Below, piece by piece: positions 38,005 to 44,339 of a DNA stretch of 64,000 nucleotides. Origin of the DNA: a virus. Both the position numbers and the translations under genes were made by a program. Within the stretch, counting starts at the first letter, position 1; every line of letters starts with the position of its first letter. The notes beneath the pieces are model-generated. The model made no database searches and was not told where the DNA came from. It was given only the letters and a program-made list of their open reading frames with translations. The stretch covers positions 1-64,000 of the IMG/VR virus record IMGVR_UViG_3300028423_000586. One strand, given 5' to 3'.

Positions 38005-38379
38005 ATGAATTACGTACCTAAACCAGAATGGGCTAAATGGGCAGTTGGTGCCTTGGTAACCAAAGTAAGAGGTTCTTCTTGGACAGGACACATTGTAGGT
38101 TACTACTCAACTGGTCTAACTGAAGTAGGTTACTGTGTGGAATCCGTAACAGAAAAAGGCAGTGTTCAAATCTACCCTGAATCAGCCTTGGAGTTAGTTC
38201 CTGCTTACCCTACAGAGTCTAAACCTGTATTGGCTGTTATTACGCATCAAGGGTGCTTAGGTGCTCATACATGGAAAGAAGTTGTGTACTACGACACTGA
38301 AGCTAAGGCATGGAAATCATACCAAGGCAGCAAAACGTTTGAAGATGGCGAACAAGTATTAGGATGGTATTACGTATGA
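38005..38379 (+). CDS. type II (R67/DfrB-type) dihydrofolate reductase homologue with C-terminal extension
   Basis: A 124-residue protein. Residues 14-63 align without gaps to plasmid R67 dihydrofolate reductase (26-75): SSWTGHIVGYY against AAWQGQIVGWY, GYCVES against GYAVES, and GSVQIYP identical. Known R67 active-site residues are kept: Lys32 (here Lys20) and the Val66-Gln67-Ile68-Tyr69 stretch (here 54-57). R67 is a tetramer of SH3-like barrels reducing dihydrofolate with NADPH and is unrelated to chromosomal FolA. Here a 60-residue extension of unknown role (ITHQGCLGAHTW, GEQVLGWYYV) follows. The phage also has thymidylate synthase (54575-55465), which makes dihydrofolate, so a folate-recycling role is plausible. 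The stop overlaps the next start (ATGA). Confidence 0.8.
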   Translation: MNYVPKPEWAKWAVGALVTKVRGSSWTGHIVGYYSTGLTEVGYCVESVTEKGSVQIYPESALELVPAYPTESKPVLAVITHQGCLGAHTWKEVVYYDTEAKAWKSYQGSKTFEDGEQVLGWYYV

Positions 38380-39122
38380 TTTATACCGGAATAGGGAGTA
38401 GAGATACTCCTAAGGATATTCAATGGATTATGTCTCGTATTGGTTATGGTATGGCTAAACGTGGTCATACCTTACGTTCAGGCAGAGCAGATGGGGCAGA
38501 CCAAGCCTTTGAAAAGGGTTTTTTCTCTTATCACGATGATGTTAACAAGTACTACAAAGTGAGACCCTCTCATGTAACCCCTATGCAAGAGTTAGCAGAG
38601 CTATATAAACCATGGCGTAACTTTGCCTACGTGCCTTCTGTATGGGATATCTTACCTACCGATGACCCTAAATTGTGGTCTAAGGCTTTACAGATAGTAA
38701 GAGATATACATCCTAATCCAGATGCTTTAACAGACGCAGCTAAGCTCCTACACGGCAGGAATGTATTTCAAGTATTAGGTAAAGACTTACTGACTCCCTC
38801 TGATTTCGTTATTTACTGGGCTAAAACAGATAAGTACGGTACTCCTGTAGGCGGTACACGTACAGCAGTTAGGTTAGCCCAACTTAACAACATACCTACA
38901 ATCAATATGCTTGACCCTGACTGGAATGCTCATTTTAAGGAGTTAGTTAACCTATCTGGAAAAAAGCCTAAGTCTTGTGAGGATATGACCTTTACTCAAT
39001 ATAACCCAAAAGGTAAATCTCTTTTAGATGAGCTTAAAAACTACAACCCCACTAAAACTAACGAAGAGAATCCCCGAACTGCATTTTTTAATGCATGGGG
39101 TTCTGTATGGGATGAACTATGA
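38376..39122 (+). CDS. SLOG / DprA-like Rossmann-fold protein
   Basis: A 248-residue protein beginning MIYTGIGSRDTP and continuing GHTLRSGRADGADQAFEKG, the glycine-rich nucleotide-binding pattern of the SLOG/LOG/DprA superfamily. A second part (YGTPVGGTRTAVRLAQLNNI) completes the Rossmann-like domain. Members bind or hydrolyse nucleotides and nucleotide-derived ligands, or bind ssDNA. The role here is unknown. The ATG at 38376 overlaps the previous stop in an ATGA arrangement; an ATG at 38364 is the alternative. About 55 C-terminal residues are poorly conserved-looking. Confidence 0.75.
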   Translation: MIYTGIGSRDTPKDIQWIMSRIGYGMAKRGHTLRSGRADGADQAFEKGFFSYHDDVNKYYKVRPSHVTPMQELAELYKPWRNFAYVPSVWDILPTDDPKLWSKALQIVRDIHPNPDALTDAAKLLHGRNVFQVLGKDLLTPSDFVIYWAKTDKYGTPVGGTRTAVRLAQLNNIPTINMLDPDWNAHFKELVNLSGKKPKSCEDMTFTQYNPKGKSLLDELKNYNPTKTNEENPRTAFFNAWGSVWDEL

Positions 39123-39490
39123 AACTTACTGATGAACAATGGTGGGCTATATCTGATTATGCATCTCAGCCCATTCCATTAAGAGATGCTGACCTCACTA
39201 GACCTTTTCTTTATGTTAGAGGTTACGGGGTTTTCTATATTGATATGGGATGTCACCAGTTAGTTAGTGCTCTTATTTACACATGGATGCAAGGGAAACT
39301 CGACATCTTTGACTTAGTAGATGAAGGTGTATTAGAAGCTACTTCTTGTTATGAGGTAGCTGCAACTAGACTGACTGAATTAGACGGTGTTGCCTCTCTA
39401 TCTAATGTAGGTAGAGATATAATTTACGCATCTAAACTTAATTACGCAGAAAAAACTTATATCAAAGAATATGAGCCTTACATTCATTAA
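39119..39490 (+). CDS. hypothetical protein
   Basis: A 123-residue protein, overlapping the preceding gene by four bases (ATGA). It has the pattern LTDEQWWAISDYA at the start and no membrane segment or recognised motif. It is part of the tightly packed run from 37786 to 40448. Confidence 0.7.
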   Translation: MKLTDEQWWAISDYASQPIPLRDADLTRPFLYVRGYGVFYIDMGCHQLVSALIYTWMQGKLDIFDLVDEGVLEATSCYEVAATRLTELDGVASLSNVGRDIIYASKLNYAEKTYIKEYEPYIH

Positions 39491-39500
39491 AGGACACTAT

Positions 39501-39689
39501 ATGAATTTAATTGATTTAGAAGTAATTGAGGTTCTCTCAGAACCTGAAAAACATACCTTTTCTCTAGGTGAGTACTGGACAGTAGATGTTAAAGTTACCG
39601 CTTATGGAAGAGTAGGTAAAAGCCAAGTTATGTGCAAAACCAAAGAAGAAGCAGATAACATCAAAGTTGGATACAAGTATCAAGGATAA
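39501..39689 (+). CDS. hypothetical protein
   Basis: A 62-residue beta-prone protein (DVKVTAYGRVGKSQVMCKTK). The ATG at 39501 is preferred, with AAGGA seven bases upstream; an in-frame ATG at 39471 would overlap the preceding gene. Function unknown. Confidence 0.6.
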   Translation: MNLIDLEVIEVLSEPEKHTFSLGEYWTVDVKVTAYGRVGKSQVMCKTKEEADNIKVGYKYQG

Positions 39690-39692
39690 CTT

Positions 39693-39890
39693 ATGCATAA
39701 ATCCAGAAGTCAAGCTGCTATAGAAGAAGACACATTCAAACATATAGCTAATTGTGATAGTTCGGTAAGAACTATAAATGATATACACAAATACATATCC
39801 AATAAGGAAAGTAGTATTGTTTCTTGTATGCAGCAACAAGAAGCTCTATATCAACACTTACAGCTTATTGGTTATGTAGCTTTTAGGTAG
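39693..39890 (+). CDS. hypothetical protein, possible HTH
   Basis: A 65-residue helical protein (VRTINDIHKYISNKESSIVS), three bases after the previous stop. The repeated helices could form a small helix-turn-helix domain, but this is weak. Family not recognised. Confidence 0.6.
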   Translation: MHKSRSQAAIEEDTFKHIANCDSSVRTINDIHKYISNKESSIVSCMQQQEALYQHLQLIGYVAFR

Positions 39891-39897
39891 GATAGCC

Positions 39898-40188
39898 ATG
39901 GAATATATTCAGTTTGTACAGACCCGTAAAATTAAGTGTAAATATGGGGATGCCATTGAAACTAACGCAATGGATGTAGGTTCTTTTATAGGTTCTATTA
40001 CACACTTCCCTACAATAGCCAATGGGACTAAACAAGGTGAGATTGTAGCTGAAATCAAAACTAAAGCTGGGTATGTTCACGCACATATCAATGATTACAT
40101 AGTTAGAAATAACGATGGCAGTTTTAGTGTCTTCAGTCCTATTGAGTTTAACAATCAAGTAAAGGAAGTTAATCAATGGCTTGGTTAG
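39898..40188 (+). CDS. hypothetical protein
   Basis: A 96-residue beta-rich protein (GEIVAEIKTKAGYVHAHIND), preceded by a GATAGG ribosome-binding region. It overlaps the following gene by 13 bp. No family recognised. Confidence 0.62.
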   Translation: MEYIQFVQTRKIKCKYGDAIETNAMDVGSFIGSITHFPTIANGTKQGEIVAEIKTKAGYVHAHINDYIVRNNDGSFSVFSPIEFNNQVKEVNQWLG

Positions 40189-40448
40189 AAAAGATAGATA
40201 TGATTCTTCATTATCAAGATGGTACTACTATTTCTAAACCTAATATTCCTTTTTGGGGTTTAAGATATAGGCATGAAAAGAAATACGTAGGTAACCATAA
40301 AAGAAGACCTATTAGGATATCTATACAGGGTTCATTTTCTTTAGATTCAGAAAGAATGGAATGGTTACTTAAGTATGAGAATCAAGTATTACATCCTATC
40401 TTATCTAAAGGCATATGGGTTAATGGGGTTAAGTTATCTAATAAGTAA
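40176..40448 (+). CDS. hypothetical basic protein
   Basis: A 90-residue basic protein (RYRHEKKYVGNHKRRPIRIS), the last gene before a 263-bp AT-rich gap. It may bind nucleic acid, judging only from charge. Family not recognised. Confidence 0.6.
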   Translation: MAWLEKIDMILHYQDGTTISKPNIPFWGLRYRHEKKYVGNHKRRPIRISIQGSFSLDSERMEWLLKYENQVLHPILSKGIWVNGVKLSNK

Positions 40449-40626
40449 CTAGTATTTACGTAATTGAGAATTATTCTTATTTACAAAAAGGTCTGATAGA
40501 TTTTTATAATATGAGTACTGATGTAGTTAAGATTTATTATAATTTGATACTGATGTGTAATTTATGATTTTTATTATTTTGAGGTTGAGTGAAAAATAGC
40601 TATATTAGTATTGATGCAGTACTACC

Positions 40627-40641
40627 TAGTTGAATCAACTA
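40627..40641. repeat. palindrome TAGTTGA-A-TCAACTA
   Basis: Seven-bp arms are exact reverse complements around one base. It lies 26 bp upstream of the 19-bp CGCTTTGCTC element and could be an operator. Confidence 0.6.
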
Positions 40642-40666
40642 AAAACTAAACTATCCCCCCCATACT

Positions 40667-40685
40667 CGCTTTGCTCGGTAAACGG
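40667..40685 (+). promoter_or_regulatory. CGCTTTGCTC element, copy 1
   Basis: CGCTTTGCTCGGTAAACGG lies 26 bp before the ATG at 40712. Two further copies occur at 41517 and 44052, sharing CGCTTTGCTC-N-GT and a terminal GG. It is a candidate promoter or processing signal for a phage polymerase. Confidence 0.5.
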
Positions 40686-40711
40686 TAATTACAAACATAG
40701 GATACATACCC

Positions 40712-40945
40712 ATGGTTAACGTTAACTTAGTTGCAGCTTGTCGTTCATTCTTCTCATTCATTACTACGTTCTTCTCAGCTATGGAACGTAACGCTAAGAC
40801 ATTCGATAACATTTCGAAACTTGGTGAACAATGGTCAGACCATCAGGTTAAGGAACAAGACATCCTTAATGAGCAACGCTTAGCTGACATGAAATCTAAA
40901 GCAGAGAAGAAGTACGAGAACGAAAAGAAACAGTGGAATCTGTAA
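40712..40945 (+). CDS. small amphipathic/charged protein
   Basis: A 77-residue protein with a hydrophobic, Phe-rich N-terminal segment (CRSFFSFITTFFSAMERNAK) and a highly charged helical C-terminus (KSKAEKKYENEKKQWNL). It stands alone between two non-coding regions, with its own upstream element and a perfect terminator. That pattern is typical of a strongly expressed early gene acting on the host. Function unknown. Confidence 0.65.
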   Translation: MVNVNLVAACRSFFSFITTFFSAMERNAKTFDNISKLGEQWSDHQVKEQDILNEQRLADMKSKAEKKYENEKKQWNL

Positions 40946-40952
40946 TATAACC

Positions 40953-40980
40953 AAGGACTCTTCGGAGTCCTTATTCCTTT
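40953..40980 (+). terminator. UUCG-loop intrinsic terminator
   Basis: AAGGACTC (40953-40960), TTCG and GAGTCCTT (40965-40972) form a perfect eight-bp stem with a very stable tetraloop, followed by a T-rich stretch. Confidence 0.85.
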
Positions 40981-41139
40981 TAACACAACACAAACACAAC
41001 ACATCCAGATAGTCAGATAGATAAGAGTATATAGCTCTATATCAAATCCTCAGCTTCTCTAAGCATGTTCTCATACCTTACTCATCCAATCATACTCTGT
41101 AGGTATATCTCCTCTTAGAATGCGTTAGAGAGCTTCTGA

Positions 41140-41203
41140 TTCCTTATAACCAAATGTTATTAGACATTCCGTTCCTTATAACAAATCGTTATTGGACTTT
41201 GTC
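41140..41203. repeat. tandem 32-bp repeats, each with an ATAAC/GTTAT hairpin
   Basis: Units begin with identical TTCCTTATAAC at 41140 and 41172. Each contains ATAAC, a five-base loop and GTTAT (41146-41160 and 41178-41192), followed by TT(A/G)GAC. Both period and hairpin are conserved while the loops differ. Confidence 0.75.
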
Positions 41204-41219
41204 CTTGACAAGAACCAAG

Positions 41220-41282
41220 ATATTAATACTCCATAATCAATCATTCATTACCCATCAGGGATGATGGTATTAGTATTAATAT
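41220..41282. repeat. nested inverted repeat
   Basis: ATATTAATACT (41220-41230) and AGTATTAATAT (41272-41282) are perfect complements. Inside them CCATAATC and GATGATGG pair with one mismatch. It could extrude as a cruciform in supercoiled DNA. Confidence 0.7.
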
Positions 41283-41291
41283 ATTTATTAG

Positions 41292-41313
41292 TCTCTTATA
41301 CATACGTAAGAGA
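41292..41313. repeat. short hairpin in early leader
   Basis: TCTCTTA (41292-41298) pairs with TAAGAGA (41307-41313) over an eight-base loop. Confidence 0.55.
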
Positions 41314-41315
41314 GT

Positions 41316-41358
41316 AGAGATAGAGGTACTACATTTTACTGTTATACTCTCTATCTCT
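41316..41358. repeat. 10-bp inverted repeat in early leader
   Basis: AGAGATAGAG (41316-41325) and CTCTATCTCT (41349-41358) are exact complements separated by 23 bases, immediately after another hairpin. Confidence 0.65.
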
Positions 41359-41516
41359 GTATTCATACTTTCCTCTTCCTATATCCTAATCACATTCCCT
41401 TCAAATCTATACCTTACCTAAATACTATCTCTTACCCTTACATTTCCTTAACTATGTAAACTCATATTCTTTTCCAATTTACTATCTGTATATTTAAACA
41501 GTTCTGTACTCTTTGT

Positions 41517-41535
41517 CGCTTTGCTCCGTTTTTGG
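41517..41535 (+). promoter_or_regulatory. CGCTTTGCTC element, copy 2
   Basis: CGCTTTGCTCCGTTTTTGG lies 48 bp before the ATG at 41584, the first gene of the main early run. It is one of three related 19-bp elements. Confidence 0.5.
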
Positions 41536-41583
41536 ATATTGTGTCCTTTTTATTAATTAACTAAACAGTACGGAGTACTTATT

Positions 41584-41907
41584 ATGTCTAAAGAATCAAT
41601 CTGGAACTCAAACGAAACTGAAGCAACTAACCAAACTGACGTTTACCTAAACGTTGAACTTCAAGTTGCTGAAGATGTAACAATTCGTATGCCTCTTAAC
41701 TGTCCTGTCAGTGAAGACATTAAAGGTATGTCAGCTAACCAACGTAAGCTAATGGAATTGCTGTTGGCTAAAGTTGATGAAGCTATGGAGCTTCCTGAAG
41801 GTGATGAGCGTAATGCAGCATTGACAATCAATGTGCCTGTTAAATGTACGCTATTCAAACGTGGCAGCAAAGAAGCTGATACAACTGGTTGGGCAGCTAA
41901 CCTGTAA
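41584..41907 (+). CDS. early protein, function unknown
   Basis: A 107-residue acidic protein with a beta-rich middle (VYLNVELQVAEDVTIRMPLN). It sits directly behind the hairpin-rich leader and is followed by its own terminator, so it is likely one of the first and most strongly expressed phage proteins. A clear AGT-ACGGAGT ribosome-binding region precedes it. Family not recognised. Confidence 0.75.
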   Translation: MSKESIWNSNETEATNQTDVYLNVELQVAEDVTIRMPLNCPVSEDIKGMSANQRKLMELLLAKVDEAMELPEGDERNAALTINVPVKCTLFKRGSKEADTTGWAANL

Positions 41908-41916
41908 TACTCAGTT

Positions 41917-41950
41917 AATCCCTGACTCATTTGAGTTGGGGATTTTTATT
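41917..41950 (+). terminator. intrinsic terminator after first early gene
   Basis: AATCCC and ACTC (41917-41928) pair with GAGT and GGGATT (41933-41944) through a two-base internal loop and are followed by a T-rich tail. Confidence 0.75.
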
Positions 41951-41982
41951 TACTAATAGATAACCAACAGAGGTATCCACCA

Positions 41983-42150
41983 ATGATTACAGAAGCCTTG
42001 TCATTCCCTTTGAAGACTATCCATAAAGACACAGAAATTGTTGACGCTAATGGTGAACTAGTACTTATAGCTGCTGATGATTCAGTAAATATGGTAGCTA
42101 TTTGTGAAGCCTTAAATAAGCAAGCAAGTAAGGAACTTAACAATGAATAA
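41983..42150 (+). CDS. small early protein
   Basis: A 55-residue acidic protein (MITEALSFPLKTIHKDTEIV at the start). It is preceded by an AGAGG ribosome-binding region and overlaps the next gene by eight bases, so translation appears coupled. Function unknown. Confidence 0.65.
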   Translation: MITEALSFPLKTIHKDTEIVDANGELVLIAADDSVNMVAICEALNKQASKELNNE

Positions 42151-42541
42151 AGTAGTAATTCACTTATACGCTGAAGGTGATACTTTCGGAGTAGTACTAA
42201 ACCCTAACAATACTATTAAAGCTGATAACTCAATATCTAAATGTATTGCAGACTATGCAAACACTGTAGATGAGTACAAGAGTAGAAATGATATCACTTG
42301 GACTACATCCCTATCATTATTCAAACTTGTAATGGAATCATCCGTAGCAGTAACAGCAGTAGACGGTGATGTATTTCTACAGATGATGAATAAGCGTACT
42401 CATTATGTAAAGAAAGTAGGTAACCAAGCTTGTCCCTTATCTATATCTGAATTAACCAAAGAAGAGATTGAACCTTACTTAAAAGACTGTATCAGTCTCA
42501 AAACAGGTCAAATTATGGAGTGGAATTTAAATGCAAACTAA
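42143..42541 (+). CDS. early protein, function unknown
   Basis: A 132-residue soluble protein (VVIHLYAEGDTFGVVLNPNN). The start overlaps the preceding 55-residue gene and the end overlaps the next one, in a chain of coupled small early genes. No known motif. Confidence 0.7.
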   Translation: MNKVVIHLYAEGDTFGVVLNPNNTIKADNSISKCIADYANTVDEYKSRNDITWTTSLSLFKLVMESSVAVTAVDGDVFLQMMNKRTHYVKKVGNQACPLSISELTKEEIEPYLKDCISLKTGQIMEWNLNAN

Positions 42542-42704
42542 ATGGGTATTAGAAGATTTTGATTATGAATCGGGTTGTTGGGTAATTGTAGCTATTGCTG
42601 ACAATGAAGAACAACTAGAAACTGATGAAGGTTACACCTATGTAGGTAGTAATTATAATTCGCAGTTCACAACTCGAACTAGAGAAATAGCTTGGATAAA
42701 CTAA
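42531..42704 (+). CDS. small early protein
   Basis: A 57-residue acidic protein, MQTKWVLEDFDYESGCWVIV at the start. It begins inside the end of the previous gene (11-bp overlap). Function unknown. Confidence 0.62.
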   Translation: MQTKWVLEDFDYESGCWVIVAIADNEEQLETDEGYTYVGSNYNSQFTTRTREIAWIN

Positions 42705-42713
42705 GAGGTTAAT

Positions 42714-42974
42714 ATGAAATCTGCAATTGAAATACAAGCTATGCTTGACGAATTAAGTAAAAACCCTATCGTAGATAATCCTCAGTATACCTGTCACGAA
42801 AAAAGCGGTTTTGAAGTCATAACAATAACTGTAGATAAGTGTCAGTATAGTATTGACAATGAAGGTGACGTTAAACTGGATTCAGATTATTACCGAATTC
42901 CAGTAGTACATATAAATACCTTAAATAAAGTAGTACCTATACTTAATGATATTCACTCAAAATACTTTAACTAA
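42714..42974 (+). CDS. early protein, function unknown
   Basis: An 86-residue acidic protein, behind TAAGAGG nine bases downstream of the preceding stop. It has a beta pattern (FEVITITVDKCQYSIDNEGD). Function unknown. Confidence 0.65.
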   Translation: MKSAIEIQAMLDELSKNPIVDNPQYTCHEKSGFEVITITVDKCQYSIDNEGDVKLDSDYYRIPVVHINTLNKVVPILNDIHSKYFN

Positions 42975-42978
42975 ATCT

Positions 42979-42987
42979 ATTCCCCAA
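42979..42987 (+). promoter_or_regulatory. ATTCCCCAA element
   Basis: The end of this nonamer lies exactly 17 bases before the ATG at 43005. The context ACAAAGAGAC between them is nearly repeated at 43479. Confidence 0.5.
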
Positions 42988-43004
42988 ACAAAGAGACTAA
43001 TATT

Positions 43005-43133
43005 ATGCTTCAACTAAAACAAAACCAATTCGATACTATGGATGAGTTAATGGAATTCGTTAACGAGTTACTATTATCTCACAGAGAACCAGAAGAAGAA
43101 CATACCAATCCAGTAATCATTAACGGTATGTAA
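43005..43133 (+). CDS. very small acidic early protein
   Basis: A 42-residue protein, MLQLKQNQFDTMDELMEFVN at the start, helical and acidic. It is supported by the ATTCCCCAA element at a conserved distance and by tight packing to the next gene. Function unknown. Confidence 0.55.
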   Translation: MLQLKQNQFDTMDELMEFVNELLLSHREPEEEHTNPVIINGM

Positions 43134-43142
43134 GGAACTATT

Positions 43143-43355
43143 ATGATTGATTATCTAATAGCAGGTATGGGCACTCTAATAACGGTAGTGTTCTCTTATG
43201 CACTGGGTGATAATGTATTAGGTGAAGACCTTTACTCTAAACCTATTATGTGGGCACTACTTAAATTAGGTCTAGGTCTTATATTACTAACATTTATAGT
43301 AGGTATAGCAGCAGCTATAATAGGTATATTTATAACCATACATAGTAACCTATGA
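43143..43355 (+). CDS. small membrane protein
   Basis: A 70-residue protein with two hydrophobic segments (about residues 3-22 and 38-66) joined by a short polar stretch. It is probably an early inner-membrane protein. It is preceded by AAGGA and overlaps the next gene in an ATGA arrangement. Confidence 0.65.
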   Translation: MIDYLIAGMGTLITVVFSYALGDNVLGEDLYSKPIMWALLKLGLGLILLTFIVGIAAAIIGIFITIHSNL

Positions 43356-43447
43356 ATCCCTTAGTTATAGAAGTAATTAAAGGTGGAACAATCGGTATCG
43401 GTTGTTTCGCCTTACTTTACTTAATTATATATCTAGGTAATAGATAG
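43352..43447 (+). CDS. 31-residue single-pass membrane peptide
   Basis: ATG 43352 overlaps the preceding TGA. The product (start MNPLVIEVIKGGTIGIGCFA) is mostly one hydrophobic helix. Coupling to the upstream membrane-protein gene suggests that the two work together, but so short a frame needs independent support. Confidence 0.45.
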   Translation: MNPLVIEVIKGGTIGIGCFALLYLIIYLGNR

Positions 43448-43478
43448 TCTTTGTTTATTACCTTGTCTTCTCCCTTCG

Positions 43479-43487
43479 ATTCCCTAA
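43479..43487 (+). promoter_or_regulatory. ATTCCCTAA element (variant of ATTCCCCAA)
   Basis: It ends exactly 17 bases before the ATG at 43505, and is followed by CCAAAGAGATAG, close to the sequence after the copy at 42979. Confidence 0.45.
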
Positions 43488-43504
43488 CCAAAGAGATAGT
43501 TATT

Positions 43505-43897
43505 ATGAATATTGTAATCCTAGAAGAACTTAAAACAAATGCACTCTACTTAATACATAACCAAAGTAATAGGTTTGATATTTATGACTTTTATACTTGT
43601 TTAATACTTCATGATTTAAGTAAGTATGCCCCTAAATACACACTTAGTATACTTGATGTGTTTAAAGTAGATTTTGTAAAACTTCATAATATACCTGATG
43701 AAGTAGCTCGTTATAATACCTTTATTAATAAATGGTGTGAGCCTTCCGTTGGTACTTGTCTTGATTTTAATAGTACCAACAAAGGTAACTTAACCTTATG
43801 GCGTAAGTGTTGGCTTTACTTCATTGTAAACAAATGCGATGCAATACTTAAATCCAAAAAAGGACTTACTAATGTGGATGAAAATAGTAACCCGTAA
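43505..43897 (+). CDS. early protein with HDLSK motif
   Basis: A 130-residue protein. LILHDLSKYAPKYT resembles the HDLSKF pattern of DUF5662-like phage proteins, but this is a weak visual match. The start chosen is the ATG at 43505, 17 bases after an ATTCCCTAA element; an upstream TTG at 43451 is unlikely. The C-terminus is basic. Function unknown. Confidence 0.62.
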   Translation: MNIVILEELKTNALYLIHNQSNRFDIYDFYTCLILHDLSKYAPKYTLSILDVFKVDFVKLHNIPDEVARYNTFINKWCEPSVGTCLDFNSTNKGNLTLWRKCWLYFIVNKCDAILKSKKGLTNVDENSNP

Positions 43898-44045
43898 TGG
43901 AGTCGTAGTAGATATAAATAAAAATCAAATAGCCCTTATTGAACCAACAGATAAGGGTTACTGTTTATTTATGACTAACGGAACAGAAATAACTCTAGAC
44001 AAGATAGAGTACCTACGTATTTGTGAAGAACTCTATGAAAAATAG
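43872..44045 (+). CDS. small early protein
   Basis: A 57-residue beta-prone protein (VVDINKNQIALIEPTDKGYC). The ATG at 43872 has AAGGA nine bases upstream; an earlier in-frame start at 43839 would overlap the preceding gene more. The coding end is followed by the third CGCTTTGCTC element. Confidence 0.58.
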   Translation: MWMKIVTRNGVVVDINKNQIALIEPTDKGYCLFMTNGTEITLDKIEYLRICEELYEK

Positions 44046-44051
44046 AGTCTT

Positions 44052-44070
44052 CGCTTTGCTCTGTTTTGGG
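44052..44070 (+). promoter_or_regulatory. CGCTTTGCTC element, copy 3
   Basis: CGCTTTGCTCTGTTTTGGG lies 23 bp before the ATG at 44094 and six bases after a stop codon. It is the same 19-bp element as at 40667 and 41517. Confidence 0.5.
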
Positions 44071-44093
44071 TGTTTGTAATAAGGAAATAACCA

Positions 44094-44318
44094 ATGTTAA
44101 AGAGCAGTAAGAAAGTCGATAGTGTAGCTATATGGGGTGTTATTCTACTTCTTATTATATCTACATATACCATGCATGAATTCTTAGTTATGTATAAAGA
44201 AGAGAAACGTGTATGGGAACAGGAAAACCAATGTGTAAGAACGTTAGTAGCTAAAGGTATTGAACGTAGATACATAGCTACTGGTGGTGGAACATGTTGG
44301 TCAATTGAACCTAAATAA
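44094..44318 (+). CDS. small membrane protein
   Basis: A 74-residue protein with one transmembrane helix (about residues 11-30, VAIWGVILLLIISTYTMHEF) and a charged C-terminal domain with a Cys pair. It lies directly before the RNA polymerase subunit gene. Function unknown. Confidence 0.62.
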   Translation: MLKSSKKVDSVAIWGVILLLIISTYTMHEFLVMYKEEKRVWEQENQCVRTLVAKGIERRYIATGGGTCWSIEPK

Positions 44319-44328
44319 AGTACTAAGG

Positions 44329-44337
44329 ATTCCCCAA
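44329..44337 (+). promoter_or_regulatory. ATTCCCCAA element before RNAP1 gene
   Basis: The nonamer overlaps the AAGGA ribosome-binding site and ends two bases before the ATG at 44340. Confidence 0.45.
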
Positions 44338-44339
44338 TT

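Larger units (their letters stand above)
40449..40711. other. AT-rich intergenic region, candidate genome-end region
   Basis: No gene was found in these 263 bp. They hold three copies of TA(C/T)TGATG (40516, 40548, 40609), a 15-bp palindrome (40627-40641), a run of seven C (40654-40660) and one copy of the CGCTTTGCTC element (40667-40685). The region separates genes beyond the terminase from the early genes. In N4 these are opposite genome ends, so the physical terminus or part of the terminal repeat may lie here. Confidence 0.5.
40981..41583. other. 600-bp non-coding region dense in inverted repeats
   Basis: No credible gene is present on either strand. The region starts with a G-free ACACAAC repeat (about 40983-41003) and then holds a small ATATA/TATAT hairpin (41029-41042), two tandem hairpins (41140-41203), a nested 11-bp inverted repeat (41220-41282), a seven-bp hairpin (41292-41313) and a ten-bp inverted repeat (41316-41358). 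A pyrimidine-rich stretch follows, then the second CGCTTTGCTC element. It leads into the early genes. In N4 the comparable end carries hairpin promoters for the virion polymerase. Confidence 0.65.

Noticed and set aside
39564-40176. Leftward frames at 39564-39839 and 39883-40176
   Set aside because: They are antisense to a tightly packed rightward operon and rich in Phe, Ile and Ser, as expected for shadows.
41140-41203. CRISPR-like array
   Set aside because: There are only two repeat units of 32 bp with no spacer structure. No other direct-repeat array was seen in the window.
43451-43505. TTG start at 43451 for the HDLSK-motif gene
   Set aside because: The ATG at 43505 has the conserved ATTCCCTAA spacing, and the upstream codons have no ribosome-binding site.
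40667-44070. Calling the CGCTTTGCTC copies N4-type vRNAP hairpin promoters
   Set aside because: Only the inner GC-TTT-GC can pair; the five-bp stem of N4 promoters is absent. They are kept as an element of unknown role.
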